Assembly (NCBI GenBank): GCA_004556395.1
Contig: SFHK01000010.1
Location: 1-64,000 of the forward strand
Source of the DNA: Clostridiales bacterium
GTDB taxonomy: Bacteria; Bacillota; Clostridia; Christensenellales; Aristaeellaceae
DNA: 64,000 nt
Reading direction: 5' to 3'
A program made the position numbers and the translations under genes. This document shows, piece after piece, positions 34,181 to 41,970 of this stretch. Every line of letters starts with the position of its first letter. The first letter of the stretch is position 1. A model generated the notes under the pieces. It did no database searches and was not told the origin of the DNA. It worked only from the letters and a program-made list of their open reading frames with translations.

Positions 34181-34225
34181 ACGCGGGGCGGCGGCGTTCC
34201 AACGGGAACAACCGCCGCCCCGCGT
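34181..34225 (+). terminator. strong hairpin after the GH39-like gene
   Basis: A 14-bp GC stem (ACGCGGGGCGGCGG at 34181-34194 with its complement at 34212-34225) encloses a second small stem. It lacks a clear T run, so it may be a weak terminator or a processing site. Confidence 0.5.
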
Positions 34226-34253
34226 CCGTCCAACCTGCGGGAGGTGGATGGAA

Positions 34254-34625
34254 ATGACTGGAAAGGAAACCTGCGCCCGGCTGCGCGAAATTCGAAATGA
34301 AATCGCCGTTCAGAACGGCTTTGAACCCATACCCGACACCTGCACGCATTCGGGAGATTGCCCCGGCACGTGCCCGAAATGCGACGCGGAGCTGAAGGCT
34401 CTATCCGAAAAGCTCGAAGCGCGCGCCAGGCTCAAAAAGCGCGTGGCGCTGGCGGGAATTTCCGTGGGACTGTGCGCCGCGCTGGCGGGCTGCTCCGTGG
34501 AAACGCCCGTCGCCGAATGGCTGGAACGGCTGACGCGGCCGTCCGAGGTTCGGCAGGCAAACGATCCCGGCGAGGCGACCGTGCTGATGGGCGAGGTCGA
34601 CATCAGCGGAGCCTATCAGCCGTGA
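34254..34625 (+). CDS. small Cys-rich protein with hydrophobic segment, cassette gene 1
   Basis: The 123-residue protein starts at ATG 34254, nine bases after GGAGG (ATG 34248 is only three bases from it). The N-terminus LREIRNEIAVQNGF leads to a four-Cys cluster CTHSGDCPGTCPKC (about residues 30-43) that could hold metal or an Fe-S cluster. After a helix comes a hydrophobic stretch LAGISVGLCAALAGC resembling a lipoprotein signal but internal. The acidic C-terminus ends GEVDISGAYQP. I recall this N-terminal Cys pattern from uncharacterised Clostridia proteins next to radical SAM genes. Function unknown; its stop overlaps the radical SAM start. Confidence 0.75.
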   Translation: MTGKETCARLREIRNEIAVQNGFEPIPDTCTHSGDCPGTCPKCDAELKALSEKLEARARLKKRVALAGISVGLCAALAGCSVETPVAEWLERLTRPSEVRQANDPGEATVLMGEVDISGAYQP

Positions 34626-35233
34626 GCGCGCTTCTGCCCGTATACGCGCTGTGCCGCCATCGCATCGATCATGACGGCGGCGGCGTGGTGACGCTGGTCG
34701 GTGTAAGCGGCTGTCCGCTGAACTGCCGCTGGTGTCTCAACCCCGAAGCCCGCGACGGCGCGGCCGCCGCAAGGCTCTATACCCCGGAAGCGCTGTATGA
34801 CGCGCTGGCCGTCGACGATCTGTACTTTCAGGCGACGAACGGCGGCGTGACCTTTGGCGGCGGCGAGCCGCTGATGCACGCCGACTTCCTCCGCGCCTTC
34901 ATCTGGCTGGTCAACGGCCGCTGGAAGGTGCGCGCCGAAACGTCCCTGCACGTGCCGCCGGAAAATGCGGTGCTGCCGCTGGACGAATATATCGTAGACA
35001 TAAAGGATATGAATCCCGCCATCTATCACGCCTACACCGGCGGGAACGCCGCGCTCGCGCGTGAAAACCTCGCCGCCGTCCTGCGCGCCGGAAGCACCGA
35101 CCGCGTTCTCGCGCGCGTGCCGCTCATTCCGGATTATAACACGGAAGGCGACGTGCAGAAGAGCGTCGAAGCCCTACGCGCTATGGGCGTGACGCGCGTC
35201 GACCCGTTCCGCTATCTTCGAAAGGAAGCCTGA
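34622..35233 (+). CDS. short radical SAM protein (activase-like), cassette gene 2
   Basis: The 203-residue protein starts at GTG 34622 inside the stop of gene 1 (GTGA), with GGAG ten bases upstream. The CX3CX2C cluster is GCPLNCRWCLNPEA (about residues 29-42), and the GGE motif is TFGGGEPLMHADF. EYIVDIKDMNP and RVPLIPDYNTEGD follow the pyruvate formate-lyase activase pattern. It lacks the extra ferredoxin domain of larger activases. It should make a 5'-deoxyadenosyl radical on an unknown client. No glycyl-radical enzyme gene is adjacent, so one of its two neighbours may be the substrate. Confidence 0.85.
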   Translation: MSALLPVYALCRHRIDHDGGGVVTLVGVSGCPLNCRWCLNPEARDGAAAARLYTPEALYDALAVDDLYFQATNGGVTFGGGEPLMHADFLRAFIWLVNGRWKVRAETSLHVPPENAVLPLDEYIVDIKDMNPAIYHAYTGGNAALARENLAAVLRAGSTDRVLARVPLIPDYNTEGDVQKSVEALRAMGVTRVDPFRYLRKEA

Positions 35234-35240
35234 TTTTCCC

Positions 35241-35630
35241 ATGAAACTGCTTCTTATCGCGCTGTCCATGCTGTTCGTGCTCCCCGCGTCTGTCTCCTCC
35301 GTCGGCTTTATCGGCGGCGCGGACGGGCCGATGGAGGTTTTCGTCACCACCCCTGACACAGCCAATACAAACATTGCCATCATCGGCGGCGCGGACGGCC
35401 CGACGGAAGTTTTCGTCACCACCCCCGACACGGTCGATACAAACATTGCCATCATCGGTGGCGCGGATGGCCCGACGGACGTTTTCGCCGTCAGTCCGGA
35501 CGAGGCCGACGCGCTGACCGTCATCGGCGGCGCGGATGGGCCGACCGCCGTGTTCATAAGCGGCTCACCCCGTCTCCTGCCCGCCCTGTGCGGATTCCTT
35601 GGCATCCTCTTTGCAAACGCCGGCCGCTGA
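35241..35630 (+). CDS. secreted protein with four IGGADGPT repeats, cassette gene 3
   Basis: The 129-residue protein has a signal peptide (LLLIALSMLFVLPASVSSV) and then four copies of IGGADGP(T/M)xVF with a 24-, 24- and 23-residue spacing. Units 1 and 2 continue VTTPDT and TNIAI; units 3 and 4 diverge. It ends in a hydrophobic tail (LLPALCGFLGILFANAG). The octapeptide resembles the conserved IG(A/G)ADGPT segment of sodium-pumping decarboxylase beta subunits, though no such enzyme is present. It lies eight bases after the radical SAM gene. A repeated substrate or receptor-like role is possible but unproven. Confidence 0.75.
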   Translation: MKLLLIALSMLFVLPASVSSVGFIGGADGPMEVFVTTPDTANTNIAIIGGADGPTEVFVTTPDTVDTNIAIIGGADGPTDVFAVSPDEADALTVIGGADGPTAVFISGSPRLLPALCGFLGILFANAGR

Positions 35631-35633
35631 ATC

Positions 35634-35666
35634 GCGCCGGCGTATTGCGTCGGCGCTCTTTTTTTG
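35634..35666 (+). terminator. terminator of the radical SAM cassette
   Basis: GCGCCGGCG (35634-35642) pairs with CGTCGGCGC (35648-35656) through nine pairs with one G-U, followed by TCTTTTTTT. It overlaps the next promoter. Confidence 0.85.
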
Positions 35667-35673
35667 CTATAAT
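35645..35673 (+). promoter_or_regulatory. sigma-A promoter of the glycosylase operon
   Basis: TTGCGT (35645-35650) and TATAAT (35668-35673) are 17 bases apart. The -35 lies inside the preceding terminator stem. Confidence 0.65.
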
Positions 35674-35741
35674 AATACCGGAACACGAACGTGGGAGGCG
35701 ACCGGCTTGCGAACTCGAACGAGCGTGCCGCCGGTTTTCTG

Positions 35742-36230
35742 ATGGCGCGCATCTACGGCTTCCCGCCGGTAGCGGACGCGAACAGCCGCGTGCTGATTCT
35801 GGGCAGCATGCCCAGCGTGAAATCACTGGAGGACGGGTTTTACTACGGTCATCCGCGCAACGCCTTCTGGCGCGTGCTGGCCGACGTGTTCGCCGAGCCG
35901 CTTCCGGAGGACATTCCCGCGAAGAAGCGGCTGCTCCTGCGCCACGGTCTCGCGCTATGGGATGTGATCGTCTCGTGCGAACGGGACGGCTCGCTGGACA
36001 GCGCCATTCGCCGCGAGGAACTCAACGACTTCGCCGCCTTCTTCGCCGCGCATCCGAGCATCCACGCGGTGCTGGTGAACGGCGGTCTGGCGGCACAGAA
36101 ATTCAAACCCGCGCTGGCGGAGGGGCGGCCGATTGTGCGCCTGCCGTCCACCAGCCCGGCGTACACGCTTCCCTACGACAAAAAGCGGGCCGCATGGCGG
36201 TCTGCGCTTATGCGATTTTTGGAGGACTGA
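35742..36230 (+). CDS. DNA-deoxyinosine glycosylase (UDG superfamily)
   Basis: The 162-residue protein removes hypoxanthine from DNA by family assignment. VLILGSMPSVKSLEDGFYYG is motif 1 with the GHPRNAFWRVL continuation, and RLPSTSPAYTLPYDKK is the C-terminal motif 2 loop. ATG 35742 gives MARIYGFPPVADANSR, the usual family start, although no clear ribosome binding site precedes it. GTG 35691 would add 17 residues. It heads an operon with the nucleoside phosphorylase three bases downstream, linking base repair with base salvage only by position. Confidence 0.85.
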   Translation: MARIYGFPPVADANSRVLILGSMPSVKSLEDGFYYGHPRNAFWRVLADVFAEPLPEDIPAKKRLLLRHGLALWDVIVSCERDGSLDSAIRREELNDFAAFFAAHPSIHAVLVNGGLAAQKFKPALAEGRPIVRLPSTSPAYTLPYDKKRAAWRSALMRFLED

Positions 36231-36232
36231 CC

Positions 36233-37537
36233 ATGTCTGTGATTGATCTTCTTATAAAAAAGCGCTTCGGCGGCGAGCTGACGCACGAGGAAATCCGCGA
36301 ATTCGTGCGCGGCGTGACCGACGGCTCCGTGGCCGACTATCAGGCCAGCGCAATGCTGATGGCTATCTGCATCAATGGCATGACGGCGGAGGAAACGCTG
36401 AACCTGACGATGGAAATGGCCGTCTCCGGCGACACGCTCGACCTGAGCGCCATTCGCGGCGTGAAGGCGGACAAGCATTCCACCGGCGGCGTGGGCGACA
36501 CGACCAGTCTCGTTCTGGTGCCTCTGGTCGCGGCCTGCGGCGTGAAGGTGGCCAAAATGTCCGGCCGCGGGCTGGGCTTCACCGGCGGCACGCTCGACAA
36601 GCTGGAATCGGTACCGGGGCTGTCCGTGAGCATGGACACAGAGCGCTTCATTGAAACCGTAAACAAGCACGGTCTTGCGATCATCGGCCAGACGAAATCC
36701 CTCGCTCCGGCGGACAAGGTGCTCTACGCCCTGCGCGACGTGACCGGCACGGTGGACTGCCTGCCGCTGGTGGTCTCCTCCATCCTGTCCAAAAAGATTG
36801 CCGCGGGCGCGGACGTGATCGTGCTGGACGTGAAGACCGGCAGCGGCGCGATCATGCCTACCTATGAAAAATCGCTCGAGCTGGCGCGCACGATGGTGGA
36901 CATCGGCAACCGAACCGGCCGCAAATTCGCCGCGCTGGTGACCGACATGAACCAGCCGCTGGGCAACTACGTCGGCAACGCGCTGGAGGTATACGAGGCC
37001 ATTGAAATCCTCTCCGGCCGCGCCGAGGGCGACCTGAAAACCGTTTCCCTCATGCTGGGCGCACACATTCTGCGTCTGGCCGGCGTCGTGTCCACGGTGG
37101 ACGAGGGCGTTCGCATGCTGGAGGAAAAAATCCGCAGCGGCGAGGGGCTCAAAAAGCTGTCCGAGCTGTTCGCCTGCGAAGGCGGCGACCCGCGCGTACC
37201 CTACGAGCCCGATCGTCTGCCGAAGGCGCCGAAGCAGATCGACCTGTTTTCCGACGCGGACGGTTACGTGGCCGGCATTCACACCGACAAAATCGGTTAC
37301 GCCGCCAAGGCGCTGGGCGCGGGACGCGAGCGCAAGGAGGACAAAATCGACCTGTCCGTGGGCATCGTGATGAAAAAACGGCTGGGCGACCGCGTAAAGA
37401 AGGGCGAGCCGCTGCTCACCATGCACGTTTCGGAGATTTCGGATGTTCCCCGCGCCGAAGCGCTGGCGCGCGAAGCGTTCCGCTTCACGGATACAAAGCC
37501 CGAAACGCCGGAACTGATTCGCGGCGTCGTCGAATGA
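36233..37537 (+). CDS. pyrimidine-nucleoside phosphorylase
   Basis: The 434-residue enzyme splits uridine, thymidine or deoxyuridine with phosphate. The signature SGRGLGFTGGTLDKLESVPG lies near residue 108; KHSTGGVGD binds phosphate; VKTGSGA contains the catalytic Lys. The C-terminal domain carries KEDKIDLSVGIV. Full length for the Pdp/DeoA family. ATG 36233 follows TTGGAGG. Its stop overlaps the next start (ATGA). Confidence 0.93.
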   Translation: MSVIDLLIKKRFGGELTHEEIREFVRGVTDGSVADYQASAMLMAICINGMTAEETLNLTMEMAVSGDTLDLSAIRGVKADKHSTGGVGDTTSLVLVPLVAACGVKVAKMSGRGLGFTGGTLDKLESVPGLSVSMDTERFIETVNKHGLAIIGQTKSLAPADKVLYALRDVTGTVDCLPLVVSSILSKKIAAGADVIVLDVKTGSGAIMPTYEKSLELARTMVDIGNRTGRKFAALVTDMNQPLGNYVGNALEVYEAIEILSGRAEGDLKTVSLMLGAHILRLAGVVSTVDEGVRMLEEKIRSGEGLKKLSELFACEGGDPRVPYEPDRLPKAPKQIDLFSDADGYVAGIHTDKIGYAAKALGAGRERKEDKIDLSVGIVMKKRLGDRVKKGEPLLTMHVSEISDVPRAEALAREAFRFTDTKPETPELIRGVVE

Positions 37538-38643
37538 AACGCAAACCAACCGTTTCGGTCTCCAAAATGCCGGAACCTGAAACGCAAAACGAATCCCGAC
37601 ACGCGAAGCGCAGCATGCGGAACATCTTCCGTCGCAGGGAGAACGCGCGCGCCGCGGCTTCCGAGGATTTGGAACGCGAAGCGCAAACCGCTGACCTTTC
37701 TCTGCTGTGCGAGAAAGGTCGACCGACGCGCGAAACGCAAGCTGTCGGAGGTGCTCTTCAGAAGCGGAACAGAAGACGCGCACTGATCGCCGCGCTGGTC
37801 TCTCTTGTGCTGCTGATCGGCGGCACGGTCGGCTTTTCGGCGCTGGTTTCCCGGCTGAACGCCGTCTCGATCCTGTCCGCGAACGCGGGCAGCTTCGCGC
37901 TGGGGCTGGCGCTCACGCTGGCCTGCGCGGCGCTGATTGCGCTTCTGCCGTCCTCCCGGACGCGCTCCGAGGTTTCTTCGGAGTCGACAGACGAACCGAA
38001 GCCCGGCTGCGCGGCTTCGAAGCTGGCTTCTTTCCTTCGAAAGCCGCTCCTGTGGGCGCCGATTTTTGGCGCGCTGGCCGCGGGGGCGGAAATCGGGCTG
38101 TTTTTACTGACGGGCAGCGCCCGCGTATCGCATGGGCGGACAGGAACGTCCGCCGGCGGCGTATGGCTGGCGCTGTGGCTCGACGCGGGTCTGGCGCTGT
38201 ATCCGGCGCTATGGATCTGCGGCGTTCTGCCGCGGTTTGAATCCGTACGCGCTCCGCGCCTACGGCGCTGGTTCCCGCCTATCGGCGCGGCGCTGGAAGC
38301 AGGCTGGCTCCTGTACGCGCGCGGCTGCACGGCGTGGATGTTTATCTTGAACGCGCTCCTGCTGGGCGGGCTTTTGTACGCCTTCGCCGGACGAGCGCGC
38401 GCGTGGCTTCCGGCCGCGGCGGGCGTGTTTGCCTTTTCCGCCGCGGCGCGCCTGTTCGGCGAAGCCGCGCCCGTGTATCCGGTGTCTGAGCCGTTTCTGA
38501 CCGGTGCCGAAGCCGGAGGGCTGTTCGGCTCGCCGGTGCTGACCGTTTTTCTGCTGTTTTGGGGTCTGACCGTCCTGACGAAGCGCGTGCATTCGCGCGA
38601 TATACCGAATGATCCCACGGAATTGGGAGGTGGAATGCAATGA
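37534..38643 (+). CDS. unknown integral membrane protein with odd basic N-terminus
   Basis: The 369-residue protein starts inside the stop of the phosphorylase gene. The first ~85 residues are charged and include ETQ/EAQ phrases. About eight hydrophobic helices follow from ALIAALVSLVLLIGGTVGF onward. No known domain is recognised. The N-terminal coding DNA holds a perfect 10-bp inverted repeat (37693-37702 with 37711-37720) and GAAACGCAA at 37536, 37579 and 37732, which suggests repeat DNA incorporated into the gene. The stop overlaps the lipid kinase start. Confidence 0.7.
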   Translation: MKRKPTVSVSKMPEPETQNESRHAKRSMRNIFRRRENARAAASEDLEREAQTADLSLLCEKGRPTRETQAVGGALQKRNRRRALIAALVSLVLLIGGTVGFSALVSRLNAVSILSANAGSFALGLALTLACAALIALLPSSRTRSEVSSESTDEPKPGCAASKLASFLRKPLLWAPIFGALAAGAEIGLFLLTGSARVSHGRTGTSAGGVWLALWLDAGLALYPALWICGVLPRFESVRAPRLRRWFPPIGAALEAGWLLYARGCTAWMFILNALLLGGLLYAFAGRARAWLPAAAGVFAFSAAARLFGEAAPVYPVSEPFLTGAEAGGLFGSPVLTVFLLFWGLTVLTKRVHSRDIPNDPTELGGGMQ

Positions 38644-39554
38644 ATACCAAACGCATGCTTTTTATCATAAATCCCTGCGCCGGGCAGCGCCGCGTCGCGC
38701 GCAAGCTAGCCGACATTCTTCAGCGCTTCTGCGCGGGCGGCATGGTGCCGACGGTGCTGACGACGGAATACGCCGGGCACGCCCGCAAGCTCGTTCAGCA
38801 ATACGCCGGGCAGCATGACATCGTGGTCTGCGCGGGCGGCGACGGCACGCTGAACGAAACGGTGGCCGGGCTTCTGGAATCCGGCGCGGACATTCCCATC
38901 GGCTACCTGCCCTGCGGCACGACGAACGACCTCGCCTCCACGCTGGGGCTCTCCCGCGACCTCGATCAGGCCGCGCAGGACATTCTGGACGGCCAGCCGC
39001 GCATGCTCGACATTGGCAGCTTCAACGGCCGCAACTTCGTGTACACCGCGTCGTTCGGCGCGTTCACCAGCGTTTCCTACGCCACGCCGCAGCCGATCAA
39101 GAACGTGCTGGGCCACTTGGCGTACCTGCTCGAGGGCGTGAAGAACCTCGGGCAGCTTCAGCCGGTGTACGCCGACGTACATACCGACAGCGGAGACTAT
39201 TCCGGCGATTTCCTGTTCGGCTCCGTCAGCAACACCACGTCGCTGGCCGGAATTCTGACGCTGGACAAGAGCCTTGTGCAGCTGGACGACGGCCGGTTCG
39301 AGCTTCTGCTCGTGGACATGCCGCGCAACGCCATTGAGTTCAGTCAGCTGCTGATCAACGTGGCGCAGCGGAAATTCGAGGGGCTTCTGCACCTGTCAAC
39401 CGCCAGCGCCATCGAAATCAACACCCGCGAAAATGTGGACTGGACGCTGGACGGTGAGGACGGCCGCGGCGGCACGCATTTTGACATTCGCAACTTAGGC
39501 GGCGCGGTGCGCATCATCACCAATCAGCCGCTGGTTTCCGAGGGAGAAAACTGA
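38640..39554 (+). CDS. diacylglycerol/lipid kinase family protein
   Basis: The 304-residue protein has the NAD-kinase-like DAGK catalytic domain: FIINPCAGQRR at the N-terminus, VVCAGGDGTLNETVAGL (about 60-76) with the GGDGT loop, and PIGYLPCGTTNDLASTLG. The C-terminal beta-sandwich contains LDGEDGRGG, matching the family's usual DGE motif. It phosphorylates a lipid diacylglycerol or a related alcohol at the membrane surface (DgkB/YegS type). Overlaps the preceding gene by four bases. Confidence 0.9.
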   Translation: MNTKRMLFIINPCAGQRRVARKLADILQRFCAGGMVPTVLTTEYAGHARKLVQQYAGQHDIVVCAGGDGTLNETVAGLLESGADIPIGYLPCGTTNDLASTLGLSRDLDQAAQDILDGQPRMLDIGSFNGRNFVYTASFGAFTSVSYATPQPIKNVLGHLAYLLEGVKNLGQLQPVYADVHTDSGDYSGDFLFGSVSNTTSLAGILTLDKSLVQLDDGRFELLLVDMPRNAIEFSQLLINVAQRKFEGLLHLSTASAIEINTRENVDWTLDGEDGRGGTHFDIRNLGGAVRIITNQPLVSEGEN

Positions 39555-39593
39555 GCCGTTCCCCGAAACGGCCAAAGAAGGCAGGAAAGCACC

Positions 39594-40331
39594 ATGGAAA
39601 ACGAAAAAGGCGTACGCCTGAACAAGTATCTGGCGGACGCGGGCAAGTGCTCGCGCCGCGAGGCCGACCGCTGGATTGAGGAGGGCCGCGTCTGGATCGA
39701 CGGGCGGCGCGGAACGCTGGGCGACCGCGTGCTGCCCGGCATGAAGGTAACCATCGCGGGCGACCGCGTGAAGCGCCAGTCGAAGCCCGTGTACATCGCG
39801 CTGAACAAGCCCGTGGGCATCGTGTGCACCTGCGACCCGAACGAGCCGAACAACGTGGTTTCCTTCATCGACCACGACCGGCGCATCTACCCCATCGGCC
39901 GTCTGGACAAGGACAGCGAGGGGCTTCTGCTGCTGACCAGCGACGGCAACATCGTGAACCGCATCCTCCGCGCCGCGGGACGGCACGAGAAGGAATATCA
40001 GGTGACGGTCGACCGCCCCGTCACGCCGGAGTTCATCCGCGAGATGGAATCGGGCGTAAAGATTCTGGGCACGACGACGCTTCCCTGCCAACTGAAGAAA
40101 ACCGGCGAGCGCGCCTTCACAATCGTGCTGACGCAGGGGCTGAACCGGCAGATTCGCCGCATGTGCGAAGCGCTCGGCTACCGCGTAAAGACGCTCAGGC
40201 GCGTGCGCATCATGAACATCCGACTGGGAATTTTGAAGCCGGGCCAGTGGCGCAACCTCGCGCCCACCGAGCTGAGCGAGCTGTTCCGTCAGCTGGACCG
40301 CGCCGATGAGGAAAGGAACGAACGAGCATGA
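39594..40331 (+). CDS. RluF-like 23S rRNA pseudouridine synthase
   Basis: The 245-residue protein has an S4 RNA-binding domain (residues 8-65, VRLNKYLADAGKCSRREADR), then the RsuA/RluB catalytic core with the Asp in IGRLDKDSEGLLLLTSDG (about 100). LTQGLNRQIRRMCEALGY and VKTLRRVRIMNIRLG are the conserved second half. The overall pattern is closest to RluF (U2604). ATG 39594 follows AGGAAAG. It overlaps the SGNH hydrolase start. Confidence 0.88.
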   Translation: MENEKGVRLNKYLADAGKCSRREADRWIEEGRVWIDGRRGTLGDRVLPGMKVTIAGDRVKRQSKPVYIALNKPVGIVCTCDPNEPNNVVSFIDHDRRIYPIGRLDKDSEGLLLLTSDGNIVNRILRAAGRHEKEYQVTVDRPVTPEFIREMESGVKILGTTTLPCQLKKTGERAFTIVLTQGLNRQIRRMCEALGYRVKTLRRVRIMNIRLGILKPGQWRNLAPTELSELFRQLDRADEERNERA

Positions 40332-41059
40332 ATGTCATGGAACGCCTTCGCAATCGCCACAATTCCTTCCGCAGCGAGCGCCCCGTCGTGCTGGGCTTTC
40401 TGGGCGACAGCGTGACGCACGGCTGCTTCGAGGTCTTTATCAACGAAGCCGGCAAGGTCGACACCGCGTGCGAAGCCAGCAGCGCCTACCCGGCGCTGGT
40501 CGCGCATGAGCTGGGGCGCATGTTCCCCTTCGCGCAGCCCGCGGTGATCAACGCCGGCGTGTCCGGCGACAACGCCGTCGGCGGACACAGCCGCCTTGCG
40601 CGCGACGTGCTTTTCGCCAGGCCCGATCTGGTTTTCGTCAACTTCGGTCTGAACGATTCCATGAACCCCGACGTGGAGGACGGCCTGCGCCGCTACCGCG
40701 AAGCCATGAAGGGCATCTTCGAGGATGTGCGCAGCAGCGGCGCGGAATGCGTGCTGGTAACGCCCAACCACATGTGCGGCTACGTTTCCCATCGCCTTGA
40801 GAACGACACCCTGCGGGACATCGCCAGGGACGCCGCCCGCGTGCAGAACGAGGGCATCCTGCGCCGCTATGTGGACGCGGCCCGCGAGGAAGCCCGCGCG
40901 CAGGGCGTGCCGGTCGCCGATACCTACCGCGTGTGGGACGCGCTTGCCGCCGCGGGCGTCGACACCACCGAGATGCTCGCCAACAGCATCAACCATCCCT
41001 CCCGCGAAGCGCATCGGCTTTTCGTGAACGAGATTCTTCGCGTGCTGCTGGAAGTATAA
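40328..41059 (+). CDS. SGNH/GDSL-family hydrolase
   Basis: The 243-residue esterase-like protein carries block I LGFLGDSVTHG (catalytic Ser), block II NAGVSGDNAVGG, block III FVNFGLNDS (Asn) and block V SINHPSREAH (His). No signal peptide, so it is cytoplasmic or non-classically placed. The substrate could be an acetylated sugar or a lipid. It starts four bases inside the RluF-like gene. Confidence 0.88.
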   Translation: MNVMERLRNRHNSFRSERPVVLGFLGDSVTHGCFEVFINEAGKVDTACEASSAYPALVAHELGRMFPFAQPAVINAGVSGDNAVGGHSRLARDVLFARPDLVFVNFGLNDSMNPDVEDGLRRYREAMKGIFEDVRSSGAECVLVTPNHMCGYVSHRLENDTLRDIARDAARVQNEGILRRYVDAAREEARAQGVPVADTYRVWDALAAAGVDTTEMLANSINHPSREAHRLFVNEILRVLLEV

Positions 41060-41068
41060 ACCACGCTG

Positions 41069-41130
41069 ATAAAACAAACCGAAGTCCGTTTTATCTCATC
41101 GCAGTAACAGACTTCGGTTTGTTTTATCTG
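41069..41130 (+). terminator. terminator after the SGNH hydrolase gene
   Basis: An 18-bp perfect stem (41069-41086 with 41110-41127) with a 23-base loop ends in TTTTATC. A further partial copy of the right arm (AAACTCCGGTCTGTTTTTTT) follows at about 41149-41169 and may act as a backup. Confidence 0.8.
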
Positions 41131-41185
41131 CATTTTTGTTTTAAATACAAACTCCGGTCTGTTTTTTTATCTCGCGGAAACTGCC

Positions 41186-41214
41186 TTTACAGCTTTCCGG
41201 AAATCCGCTATAAT
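41186..41214 (+). promoter_or_regulatory. sigma-A promoter of the Pr6Pr-like membrane gene
   Basis: TTTACA (41186-41191) and TATAAT (41209-41214) are 17 bases apart, 30 bases before the ATG at 41245. Confidence 0.8.
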
Positions 41215-41244
41215 AAAACAAACAACGCGCGTCGGAGGGATTTC

Positions 41245-41886
41245 ATGAAGAAGAAGCTGCGACTGCTCGCGGCGTTCGCGTGCAATCTGGCCATTCTGGC
41301 GCTGGAAGCGCGCACGATTCTGCCCCTCTGGGACTGGGGCACGCTTCCGTTTTACACGCAGGACAGCAACCTCTTCGCCGCGGCGGCCTGCGCGCTGGCG
41401 GCGGTGCTTCAGCTTCGCTCGCTGCTGAACGGAAAAGCGTTTCCGCGCTGGGCGCGGCTTCTGAAATACATGGCCGCCTGCTGCCTGACGCTGACGATGC
41501 TCGTGGTAACCCTCGTGCTCGCGCCGGTCTATCTGGGCGCGGACGGCTATCGCCAGCTGCTGCTCGAGGAGCCCGCGCTGTCTCTGCACCTGCTGTGTCC
41601 GCTTCTGACGCTCGCATCCTTCCTGCTCTTCGAAACCGAACCGGCGCTGCCGCGGCGCGCGGTCGCTCTGGCCGTGCTGCCGACACTGGTCTACGGCGCG
41701 GCGCTCGGCTGTCTCAACGGGCTGGGCATGTTCGACGGCCCCTATCCCTTCCTGCGGGTGCACGCGCAGCCGCCGCTTGCGTCCGCGCTCTGGGCACTCG
41801 CGATTTCCGGCGGCGCGGCACTGATCGCATGGCTGATTCGCCTTTGCGCCGACCGGAAAAAGTTCTCGCTTCCCGGCAAGAATTAA
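41245..41886 (+). CDS. Pr6Pr-like six-helix membrane protein
   Basis: The 213-residue protein has six hydrophobic helices and no extramembrane domain. FYTQDSNLFAAAAC near residue 38, VTLVLAPVYLG, LCPLLTLASFLLFE and GPYPFLRV loops match the pattern of the Pr6Pr (putative-pred six-pass) membrane family in Gram-positive bacteria. Function unknown. ATG 41245 follows GGAGGG. The match is from memory of the motif pattern, so the family name is tentative. Confidence 0.65.
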   Translation: MKKKLRLLAAFACNLAILALEARTILPLWDWGTLPFYTQDSNLFAAAACALAAVLQLRSLLNGKAFPRWARLLKYMAACCLTLTMLVVTLVLAPVYLGADGYRQLLLEEPALSLHLLCPLLTLASFLLFETEPALPRRAVALAVLPTLVYGAALGCLNGLGMFDGPYPFLRVHAQPPLASALWALAISGGAALIAWLIRLCADRKKFSLPGKN

Positions 41887-41931
41887 CCGAAAATCCATCG
41901 ATTTTCCCGCGGGATCGTGTTATACTCTCTG

Positions 41932-41953
41932 TCGGTTAAAGAACTCTAACCGA
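41932..41953 (+). promoter_or_regulatory. inverted repeat in the leader of the ZinT-like gene
   Basis: TCGGTTA (41932-41938) and TAACCGA (41947-41953) are perfect inverted arms with an 8-base spacer. They follow a TATACT -10 (41921-41926) that has no good -35. It could be an operator; a metal regulator is only a guess from the gene type. Confidence 0.4.
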
Positions 41954-41970
41954 ACTGAGGAGGGATTTCC

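Noticed and set aside
35588..36230. Upstream in-frame extension of the pyrimidine-nucleoside phosphorylase
   Set aside because: The extension is antisense-like, overlaps the glycosylase gene and lacks the family start, which is clear at 36233.
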